NCBI GenBank assembly: GCA_041940525.1
Contig: JBGTSB010000041.1
Coordinates: 1 to 30,026, forward strand
Length of the DNA: 30,026 nucleotides
Direction of reading: 5' to 3'
Source of the DNA: JAKAXS01 sp041940525
Lineage (GTDB): Bacteria > Pseudomonadota > Alphaproteobacteria > Rhizobiales > Hyphomicrobiaceae
The notes under the pieces are model-generated. The model ran no database searches. It was given only the letters and a program-made list of their open reading frames with translations, and was not told the DNA's origin. The position numbers and the translations under genes are program-made. Positions 23,441 to 30,026 of this stretch are shown here, piece after piece. Positions within the stretch are counted from its first letter, which is position 1. Every line of letters begins with the position of its first letter.

Positions 23441-25072
23441 GTGAGCGAGTACCTTTCAGTCAAGGTTTTGACGGTCCGAGACCTATTGTCTGGCGCCTAC
23501 GTGTTCCACCTGCCCTGGTTTCAGCGCGCATATGCTTGGCACTCCTCCGAAGTAGGCCGCCTGCTCACCAATATCCTGGATGCCATGGAAAACGGTTCCA
23601 GCCGCTATTTCCTCGGCAAGATTACGCTGGCGAAAAAGCCAAGCGATCCTCACACAGGTTTGGTCGATGGGCACCAGCGCGTTATGACGTTGACGTTGCT
23701 GTTCGCCGTATTGCGCGATCTTGAGGAAGATGAGCAGGAGCGCGCGCGTCTCCATGGCTTCATCGCCAATCAGACGTTTCATTTGCTAGCGCAGCACTCG
23801 CTGGCAAGATTTATCGAGCAATATGTGCAAGCACCTGGTGCCACCAGGCAGGCACCCGAAAATGACCTGCTCGGCCTGTCGGAAACGCAACGCAACATCA
23901 TTGAAAACCGGGACTATGTGCGCACCGAGCTGCTCTCGGACAACTGTGACGCCAAGGTCCGCCGTGCGATCGCAAAATTTCTCGCCGACAATTGCCTCAT
24001 CCTGGAGTGCGCCCTTGAAGAAGAGGATGAAGCCTGGCGCATTCTGCAGATTGAGGAAGACACAAGGCTAGAGTTTTCGCCAACGGACCGCGCTAAAGCG
24101 AGTCTACTCTCCGTCGTGCCGGCCGAAGAACGAAGACTGTGCCAGCTCTGCTGGGAGAAATCGGAGAACCTGCTGGGCTCAGCCGATTTGCACGCACTGC
24201 TACATCATTTGCGGACATTGCGCCTGCGCTCCCTATCCGACAAACCGGTCGAAGCTGACCTGCCAAAAGTGTTCTCGCTTAACAAGGAAGGCGCCAGCTT
24301 CTTCGAGAAAGTGCTGCTACCCGGCGCTGAAACGATTGCCCGCATCCGCGCCGGACGCATTGGACACGCCAGAGATCAAGACGTTATTGGCGCCGCCATC
24401 CGGCAAATGACCTGGATCGACGGCAACTACTGGATACCGGCCGTGCTCAACTGGCTGGACAAGCGCGACGAAGCCGATCCCGATACCGCCGTATTCTTCC
24501 GCCGGCTGGAACGGCTCGTCTGGATCATGCGTATCGCAGGCACCGATCCCGTCAAACGACAACGACACATTTTGCGGCTCCTCGGAGAAGTCGATAAGGG
24601 CGGCAAGGCAGACTCCCTGAAAGAGTTGAAGATACCCAAGAAGATGCTGGACACCGCGCTAACGAACCTGCGCTCACCCACATTCGATGCAAAGCACTAC
24701 GCAGCACGCCTTCTGCGCCGCGTGTCAGTCGCGCTTGGCCAGGATCCCGGACCAACGCATCCTGTCCGCGTGACACTCGAACACATCCTGCCAAAGAGCT
24801 GCGAGCCGAACTCACCTTGGCGGAAGGTTTTTCCCGATCGCAAGGTCGTGCAGAACCACGCCCACCGCCTGGGCAACCTGACGTTCCTGCGTGCATCCGA
24901 CAACCAGGCTGCCGATACGTCAAACTGGGCATCTAAACGCAAGTTTCTGACAAGTTCGGAGTTCTTGTTGTCTCAGCGCGCCGGCGCCGCGCGCCAATGG
25001 ACGCCAGACAGCATCTCCCAGCGCACCGAAGAGCTGATCGGCGTGTTGCTGAAGGAGTGGGAACTCAAGTAG
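23441..25072 (+). CDS. DUF262/DUF1524 protein (GmrSD-like type IV restriction candidate)
   Basis: A 543-residue protein from GTG 23441, where the conserved opening SEYLSVKVLTVRDLLSG begins and a G-run precedes; the open frame extends to 23294. The N-terminal DUF262 domain has VFHLPWFQRAYAWHSSEV, YFLGKITLAK and LVDGHQRVMTLTLL, the last being the family's DGQQR nucleotide site with His for Gln. The C-terminal DUF1524 domain carries the His-Me nuclease-like LEHILPK (about 447-453) and HAHRLGNLTFL. GmrS/GmrD fusions of this kind cut modified phage DNA using NTP energy. No methylase or other defence gene adjoins, fitting a solitary type IV system. The assignment of family is firm; the defence role is inference. 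Confidence 0.88.
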   Translation: MSEYLSVKVLTVRDLLSGAYVFHLPWFQRAYAWHSSEVGRLLTNILDAMENGSSRYFLGKITLAKKPSDPHTGLVDGHQRVMTLTLLFAVLRDLEEDEQERARLHGFIANQTFHLLAQHSLARFIEQYVQAPGATRQAPENDLLGLSETQRNIIENRDYVRTELLSDNCDAKVRRAIAKFLADNCLILECALEEEDEAWRILQIEEDTRLEFSPTDRAKASLLSVVPAEERRLCQLCWEKSENLLGSADLHALLHHLRTLRLRSLSDKPVEADLPKVFSLNKEGASFFEKVLLPGAETIARIRAGRIGHARDQDVIGAAIRQMTWIDGNYWIPAVLNWLDKRDEADPDTAVFFRRLERLVWIMRIAGTDPVKRQRHILRLLGEVDKGGKADSLKELKIPKKMLDTALTNLRSPTFDAKHYAARLLRRVSVALGQDPGPTHPVRVTLEHILPKSCEPNSPWRKVFPDRKVVQNHAHRLGNLTFLRASDNQAADTSNWASKRKFLTSSEFLLSQRAGAARQWTPDSISQRTEELIGVLLKEWELK

Positions 25073-25092
25073 CCCGAGCGAAGGCAACCGGC

Positions 25093-26709
25093 TCAAGTGT
25101 CTTTGGCTAGACTGCCAGATAGCCCCTGCTTGATAAGCTCCCGGGTCTCCTTCACGCCGTAAAGCTCAATAAAGCCGCCAAATCGCGGACCCTGGCTGGA
25201 ACCTAGCAGCACCTCGTAGATCGCCTTGAACCAGTCGCGAAGATTATCAGCAAACCCGTTCGACTTGCCCGCCTCATAGACCAGCGTTTGCAGCTCATCG
25301 GCCCGCGCACCCTCATCAGCCTCCGCCAGTGCCGATGACAGCGCTTCAAACGCTGCCCGCTCCTGCTCTGTCGGCAAGCGATACGTCTTCTTCGGCTTTT
25401 CGAACGCGTGATAATAGGCGACCGCATAGCCGGCCAGCTGATCGAGAACCGGATACGTCTCCGGCGTCGCATCAGGAGCATACTTACGGATAAAGCCCCA
25501 CAGTCGCGTTTTGTCTTCCGCATTCGATGCCGATACCAAGTTCAGCAACAAGCCAAACGTGATCGGCAGCTCCGCACGCGGCGGAGCCCCTGAGTGGATG
25601 TGCCAAGCCGGGTTCTCAATCTGCTTATTGGGCTCTTGGCTGGGGAATGAAGCGACAAACTGAAGATACTCATCTACCGCCCGCGGGATGACATCAAAAT
25701 AGAGCCGCTTGGCCGACTTCGGCTTTTGAAACATAAACAGAGATAAGCTCTCAGGCGTCGCGTACGTCAGCCACTCCTCAATGCTCAGGCCATTGCCCTT
25801 CGTCTTGGAAATCTTCTCGCCCTTCTCGTCGAGAAACAGCTCGTAATTGAAGCCTTCCGGCGGAACCCCACCCAAAGCCTTGCAGATCTTCGACGATAGC
25901 GTGACGCTATCGATGAGGTCCTTGCCGGCCATTTCATAGTCGACGCCAAGCGCCGTCCAGCGCATAGCCCAGTCAGCCTTCCACTGACACTTCACGCGGC
26001 CGCCTGTGACAGGGGTCTCAACCTTGTCGTTCGTTTCCGGGTCGACATAGGTGATCGTGCCGGCTTCAACGTCGCGCGCCACCATAGGCACCTGCAAAAC
26101 GCGGCCCGTACGCGCGCATACAGGCAGGAATGGCGAGTAGGTTGCCTGACGTTCCTTGCCCAGCGTCGGCAAGATGATGTCCATCACTTTGTCGTACACG
26201 GCCAGCATCCGCAGCAGCGTCTCGTCGAACACGCCAGACTTGTAGCACTCCGTCGCGGAGAAGAACTCATAGTCGAATGAAAACCGGTCTAGAAACTCCC
26301 GCAACATCGCGTTGTTGTGATGGGCGAAGCTCTCGAACTTTTCGAACGGGTCCGGCACGCTCGTCAAAGGCTTGTCCAGCGCGGCCTCAAGCAATGCCTT
26401 GTTCGGGACATTGCCGGGCACCTTCCGCAACCCATCCATATCATCCGAGAAGCACACGAGCCGCGTCTTGTATCGGCCCTCCGTCAGAACCTCGAACGCG
26501 AGCCGCACCATGCTGGTCCGCGCGACCTCGCCGAACGTTCCGATATGCGGCAAGCCGGACGGCCCATACCCGGTCTCGAACAGCACCGTCTTATTATCGC
26601 TGGTCTTTAGCCGTTCCAATCGTTTGATCAAACGGCGCGCCTCCTCGAAGGGCCATGCCTTGGCATCCTTGGCGAGAGAAAAATAGGCGGACAATTCAGG
26701 TGCGCTCAT
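25093..26709 (-). CDS. lysS: Lysyl-tRNA synthetase, class I
   Basis: A 538-residue enzyme that charges tRNA-Lys. It is of the archaeal-type class I form, which alphaproteobacteria commonly use instead of class II. The HIGH motif appears as PHIGTFGE (His55) and the KMSKS motif as KISKTKG (residues 299-305). Between them lie FSDDMDGLRKVPGNVP and the region TGRVLQVPMVARD, then WKADWAMRW, all class I LysRS features. The C-terminal part is the helical anticodon-binding cage. The gene is monocistronic and converges on the DUF262/DUF1524 gene with 20 bases between. No second LysRS is visible in the window. Identification is secure. Confidence 0.97.
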   Translation of the reverse strand: MSAPELSAYFSLAKDAKAWPFEEARRLIKRLERLKTSDNKTVLFETGYGPSGLPHIGTFGEVARTSMVRLAFEVLTEGRYKTRLVCFSDDMDGLRKVPGNVPNKALLEAALDKPLTSVPDPFEKFESFAHHNNAMLREFLDRFSFDYEFFSATECYKSGVFDETLLRMLAVYDKVMDIILPTLGKERQATYSPFLPVCARTGRVLQVPMVARDVEAGTITYVDPETNDKVETPVTGGRVKCQWKADWAMRWTALGVDYEMAGKDLIDSVTLSSKICKALGGVPPEGFNYELFLDEKGEKISKTKGNGLSIEEWLTYATPESLSLFMFQKPKSAKRLYFDVIPRAVDEYLQFVASFPSQEPNKQIENPAWHIHSGAPPRAELPITFGLLLNLVSASNAEDKTRLWGFIRKYAPDATPETYPVLDQLAGYAVAYYHAFEKPKKTYRLPTEQERAAFEALSSALAEADEGARADELQTLVYEAGKSNGFADNLRDWFKAIYEVLLGSSQGPRFGGFIELYGVKETRELIKQGLSGSLAKDT

Positions 26710-26789
26710 CGTCGATCCGGGAGTGTGGAGGACGGCCCTCAGGCCATCGAATTGGGTTGGAATGGGCCAGATGCACCGACGCGCCCAAA

Positions 26790-26819
26790 TTTGTCAAAGG
26801 CTAGGAGCCACCTGACAAA
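26790..26819. promoter_or_regulatory. Inverted repeat between lysS and the DUF1428 gene
   Basis: TTTGTCA (26790-26796) is mirrored by TGACAAA (26813-26819) across 16 bases. It lies in the divergent promoter interval, about 80 bases before the DUF1428 ATG. Operator function is only possible. Confidence 0.25.
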
Positions 26820-26898
26820 ATATATATGAGGAAGCGTGTCGATACCTGCCACAGCTGTTCGTCGAGAAACGAGGCAGCAACAACAAGGATGCATTCAA

Positions 26899-27252
26899 AT
26901 GGCTTACGTCGATGGCTTCGCCGCGGCAGTTCCCACGGCTAAGAAGCAGGAATACCTCGAGTTTACTAAAAAGTCCGCAGTCATCTTTAAAGAACACGGC
27001 GCGCTGAAGGTGACCGAATGCTGGGGCGATGATGTCCCAAACGGAGAAGTCACGTCCTTCCCGATGGCCGTGAAGTGCAAGGACGACGAAACGGTCGTCT
27101 TTTCCTGGGTCATCTGGCCAGACAAAACAACCCGCAACGAAGGCATGGGCAAGCTGATGGCGGACCCGCGCATGCAGCCCGACCAAAACCCGATGCCATT
27201 TGACGGCAAGAGATTGATCTATGGCGGCTTCGAAATGCTATACGAGGCCTAG
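26899..27252 (+). CDS. DUF1428 family protein (YbaA-like)
   Basis: A 117-residue soluble protein. The start is ATG 26899 with AAGGAT nine bases upstream; the longer frame from 26836 has a Gln-rich extension unlike the family. The sequence opens MAYVDGFAAAVPTAKKQEYLEF and contains GALKVTECWGDDVPNGEVTSFP, VVFSWVIWPDK and the C-terminal FDGKRLIYGGFEMLYE, matching the compact ferredoxin-like fold of DUF1428. E. coli YbaA belongs to this family; its function is not established. It is divergent from lysS and convergent with the MscS gene. Family assignment is secure. Confidence 0.93.
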   Translation: MAYVDGFAAAVPTAKKQEYLEFTKKSAVIFKEHGALKVTECWGDDVPNGEVTSFPMAVKCKDDETVVFSWVIWPDKTTRNEGMGKLMADPRMQPDQNPMPFDGKRLIYGGFEMLYEA

Positions 27253-27300
27253 GTTGAGGACCGGCTGTCGCCGACTGCGATGGCCGGTCTTCAAAAACCT

Positions 27301-28467
27301 CTACGACTCCGTGGCGACCAATTTCACGTCTGGATACGGCATGATCGCCTCGCCGGTCGGCCCCGCCGTGAAGGTCATCTGCGTCGGATACGCGAACTCG
27401 AAGCCTTCCTGGGCAAAGCGGCGATAGATGCCGAGACCGATATCGTGACGGCCCTTATAAACAATATCCCAGCTCGGGCTTTCCACGTCGAACTCGACCT
27501 CATAATTGATGCTCGAATCTCCGAAACCAACGAAGCCAGCGCGAATGAACGTATGGCCACAGCCTTCGACAATCTCTTTCAAGACTTCCGGCACGCGCTC
27601 CGCGTCATCCGGCTTTGTCTGATAGATCAAACCAACGCCGAACTTGATTCGCCGTTTTGAAAGCCGCGTCAGGTTGGTGATCTCCTTATCGAGAAGATTG
27701 GAATTCGAGATGATCTTCTCTTCACCGGTGAATGCTCTCAGGCGCGTGGTCTTCAAACCGATCTTCTCAACAGCCGCGCTCGTGTTGTCATATGCCACGG
27801 CGTCACCCTTCTTGAAGGGCTTGTCGAAAATGATCGACAGGGCTGCGAACAACTCTTCAAAAATGCCCTGCGCGGCAAGACCGATGGCGATGCCGCCGAC
27901 ACCGAGACCGGCAACCAGCCCGGTGACATCAACACCCAGGTTGTCCAGCACCACGATCAGTGCGATGGCAAAGATCACAGCAGTCACCAGCAGCCGGATC
28001 AGCGTCATCGCGCTGCCAAGCGTATCTTCGGAATCGCCGCTAGCCTTCGCGCGGTAATAGATCATGCCAAGCACGATCTCACGCGCCCAAATCGCCACCT
28101 GGAAAACCACGGCAATCGTAAATAGGAAGGTGATCGTTTGAGACAACGCTGGCGGCATCGCCGCGTAAGCCGCGACGAGCTTGATCGAAGTGATTAACAT
28201 GAACCACTGCTTCGTCTGCCAAAGCGCTTGGCCAATAACCGATACGATCGATGCCTTGTCCGGGTCTCCCCGGTCACGCAACTTCAGACCAAAAGCTCTA
28301 ATCGCATTCAAAACAAGATAGATGCCGATGGCGGCAGCCACGGCAATGGCGATTTCCATGTAGTGGGTCGTCAGCCAATCTTGCAGCGATCCCCACAGTT
28401 GATTGGCATCGATATTGGCGACTGCATTTGGCACAGCGCTCTCTTCACCGGAAGTTTCGGGTTTCAT
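27301..28467 (-). CDS. MscS family mechanosensitive ion channel
   Basis: A 388-residue membrane protein. Several N-terminal helices (about residues 35-60 and 85-200) precede the pore-lining helix. The MscS signature is clear: GVDVTGLVAGLGVGGIAIGL, then AAQGIFEELFAALSIIFDKPF, and the beta domain starting KKGDAVAYDNTSAAVEKIGL. The rest of the vestibule domain includes ISNSNLLDKEITNLTR. Such channels open on membrane tension and release solutes during hypo-osmotic shock. Extra N-terminal helices relative to E. coli MscS suggest a YbdG- or YnaI-like architecture. It converges on the DUF1428 gene. There is no sign of damage. Confidence 0.95.
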   Translation of the reverse strand: MKPETSGEESAVPNAVANIDANQLWGSLQDWLTTHYMEIAIAVAAAIGIYLVLNAIRAFGLKLRDRGDPDKASIVSVIGQALWQTKQWFMLITSIKLVAAYAAMPPALSQTITFLFTIAVVFQVAIWAREIVLGMIYYRAKASGDSEDTLGSAMTLIRLLVTAVIFAIALIVVLDNLGVDVTGLVAGLGVGGIAIGLAAQGIFEELFAALSIIFDKPFKKGDAVAYDNTSAAVEKIGLKTTRLRAFTGEEKIISNSNLLDKEITNLTRLSKRRIKFGVGLIYQTKPDDAERVPEVLKEIVEGCGHTFIRAGFVGFGDSSINYEVEFDVESPSWDIVYKGRHDIGLGIYRRFAQEGFEFAYPTQMTFTAGPTGEAIMPYPDVKLVATES

Positions 28468-28772
28468 AGTCGAACACTCTTCGCGTCACGTGTTGAAAGA
28501 AACGGCGCGGAACACCGTGCGGGGTGAGGAATATTGCGTACAAACTGAAGTGCAACCCCTAACATCGTCACGCTGAGCCGCAAAACCCAAGGATCGCAGC
28601 CAATACCCAACAGTCCCGGAACATAAGAAGAATATGAGCCATGCGGCTCACAACAATCGAACAGCAAAAATAAAATCAGAGCGCAGCTCTTTTCAAAGCG
28701 AAGCAGTTCCCCTTATTCATAGTTCCCAGCGGCAGCCCTAAGAGGCACTCAACAAGCCGTGGGAGGAACGCT
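28468..28772. promoter_or_regulatory. Divergent intergenic region between mscS-type gene and cstA
   Basis: This 305-base interval serves as the upstream region of both flanking genes. It holds a 6-bp hairpin TGAGCC/GGCTCA at 28635-28650 and an AT-rich run near 28664-28678. I find no gene and no clear promoter hexamers. Confidence 0.45.
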
Positions 28773-30026
28773 ATGACAAGAGTACTGCCAAGCGTTGGCT
28801 GGGGATTGGTCGCCATCTTTGGCGCTGCTTCACTCGCAATTGTGGCGCTATCGCGCGGTGAAACGGTCAACGCAGGATGGCTCGTTGCCGCCGCCATCTG
28901 CGTCTATCTTATCGCATTCCGCTTCTACGGTCTGTTCGTCGCCAACCGCGCGCTCAAACTCGACCCCAACCGTCCGACGCCAGCCGTGCGTCATAACGAT
29001 GGCCTCGACTATTGTCCTACGGACCGCTGGGTGTTGTTTGGCCACCACTTCGCCGCCATAGCCGGCGCAGGGCCGCTCGTCGGGCCAGTGCTAGCCGCGC
29101 AAATGGGCTACTTGCCTGGAACGCTATGGCTCTTGGCAGGCGTCGTCCTGGCCGGCGCCGTGCAAGACATGATCGTGCTTTGGGCGTCGACCCGCCGAGA
29201 TGGCCGCTCACTGGGCGACATGATCCGCGCCGAAATGGGCCCCTCCGCAGGCACCATAGCCCTGATCGGCGTCTTGATGATCATGGTCATCCTCTTGGCC
29301 GTGCTTGCGCTCGTTGTCGTCAAGGCCCTGGCTCACAGCCCCTGGGGAGCCTTCACTGTTTTCGCGACCATGCCTATCGCCGTGTTCATGGGTGTCTATG
29401 GCCGCTACCTGCGGCCAGGCCGCATCGGCGAAATGTCACTAATCGGATTTGGCTTGCTGATGGCCTCAATCTGGGGCGGGCAGTTTATCGCAGCCGACCC
29501 CGAGACCGCCGCCATGTTTACATTCTCCGGCGAAACCCTTGCACTCATGCTCATTGCCTACGGCTTCATTGCCTCGGTATTGCCGGTTTGGCTGCTTCTA
29601 GCGCCACGCGACTACCTGTCGACCTTCCTCAAAATCGGCACCATCGTCGGCCTTGCCATCGGCATCTTCATTGTCTTGCCGGAACTCAAGATGCCCGCAA
29701 TGACGCGCTTCGTCGACGGAACAGGCCCAGTGTTCAAGGGCTCCCTGTTCCCATTCCTCTTCATCACCATTGCCTGTGGCGCTGTCTCCGGCTTCCACGC
29801 GCTGATCTCATCCGGCACCACCCCGAAGATGCTGGACAACGAAGTCCACGTCCGCTTCATCGGCTATGGGGCCATGCTCATGGAAAGCTTCGTCGCCATC
29901 ATGGCGCTCGTCGCGGCCTGTGTTCTAGAGCCCGGCATCTACTTCGCGATGAACAGCCCAGCGGCCGTGATCGGATCAACAGCCACTGAAGCTGCGGCAA
30001 CCATCTCAAGCTGGGGCTTCACACTC
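28773..30026 (+). CDS. cstA: Carbon starvation protein CstA family transporter (3' partial)
   Basis: The frame opens at ATG 28773 behind GGGAGGA and stays open for 418 codons to the window edge. It encodes a highly hydrophobic protein with many membrane helices. Family landmarks are VYLIAFRFYGLFVANRALKL, PAVRHNDGLDYCPTDRWVLF, GHHFAAIAGAGPLVGPVLAAQ, and GAVQDMIVLWASTRRDGRSLG, later CGAVSGFHALISSGTTPKML. CstA and BtsT proteins take up peptides or pyruvate by cation-coupled transport. Which substrate applies is not clear. The missing C-terminus is roughly 250 residues if the usual length holds. Confidence 0.94.
   Translation, partial: MTRVLPSVGWGLVAIFGAASLAIVALSRGETVNAGWLVAAAICVYLIAFRFYGLFVANRALKLDPNRPTPAVRHNDGLDYCPTDRWVLFGHHFAAIAGAGPLVGPVLAAQMGYLPGTLWLLAGVVLAGAVQDMIVLWASTRRDGRSLGDMIRAEMGPSAGTIALIGVLMIMVILLAVLALVVVKALAHSPWGAFTVFATMPIAVFMGVYGRYLRPGRIGEMSLIGFGLLMASIWGGQFIAADPETAAMFTFSGETLALMLIAYGFIASVLPVWLLLAPRDYLSTFLKIGTIVGLAIGIFIVLPELKMPAMTRFVDGTGPVFKGSLFPFLFITIACGAVSGFHALISSGTTPKMLDNEVHVRFIGYGAMLMESFVAIMALVAACVLEPGIYFAMNSPAAVIGSTATEAAATISSWGFTL

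Noticed and set aside
27259..27289. Possible terminator between the DUF1428 and MscS genes
   Set aside because: GACCGGC/GCCGGTC gives only a 7-bp stem with a long loop and no T-run on either strand, so I did not list it.
29012..29989. Plus-strand frame of 325 codons near the right edge
   Set aside because: It is out of frame with the CstA gene, which spans the same bases with clear membrane-transporter motifs; the alternative is Arg/His/Pro rich.

Overview
The window looks like a chromosomal stretch of an alphaproteobacterium, most likely in the order Hyphomicrobiales. The supporting signs are a class I lysyl-tRNA synthetase, an OpgC-type glucan acyltransferase, a membrane-bound class 2 PyrD, a TadG-like von Willebrand protein, a DUF768-like small acidic protein, and a serine-recombinase remnant ending at a tRNA gene in the way common in that order. 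Base composition is moderately GC-rich throughout. The genus cannot be fixed from the sequence alone.

Left part (1-8.5 kb): the window opens inside a YeeE/YedE sulfur-compound transporter, which converges on an unrecognised 339-residue protein. That protein lies just downstream of a large secreted tricorn-like S41 protease. After a small two-helix membrane protein come a pirin, a cyclase-family hydrolase and a fumarylacetoacetate-hydrolase-family enzyme, all on the minus strand. The last two overlap by 4 bases. A TetR regulator lies divergently; its promoter overlaps a perfect 14-bp inverted repeat that is a strong operator candidate. The set resembles a regulated small-molecule (perhaps aromatic) degradation unit.

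Middle (8.8-16.1 kb): TetR is followed by a tiny coupled gene. Then come a secreted unknown protein, a coiled-coil protein, a DUF1289 fusion protein, an SGNH hydrolase directly downstream of OpgC (a likely glucan acylation pair), a DUF768-like acidic protein, and a TadG/vWA protein.

Rearranged region (16.2-19.0 kb): a calcium-binding, repeat-rich surface protein on the minus strand has lost its 5' end. At base 18350 its coding sequence stops matching its own internal repeat. The DNA beyond is the decayed 3' end of a large serine recombinase (frameshift plus in-frame stop), which runs into the 3' end of tRNA-Ser(GGA). This looks like the scar of an integrated element that excised or was deleted imprecisely.

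Right part (19.1-30 kb): mainly housekeeping and envelope genes. These are two small membrane proteins, MsrA, a secreted M15-type peptidase with a very basic linker, PyrD, a DUF262/DUF1524 (GmrSD-like) defence candidate, class I LysRS, a DUF1428 protein, an MscS channel, and the first 418 codons of a CstA-type transporter that runs off the end. The most novel-looking items are the recombinase/surface-protein scar, the OpgC-SGNH pair with an odd start, the solitary GmrSD-like gene and the TetR operator. I found no CRISPR array, rRNA or intact insertion sequence.
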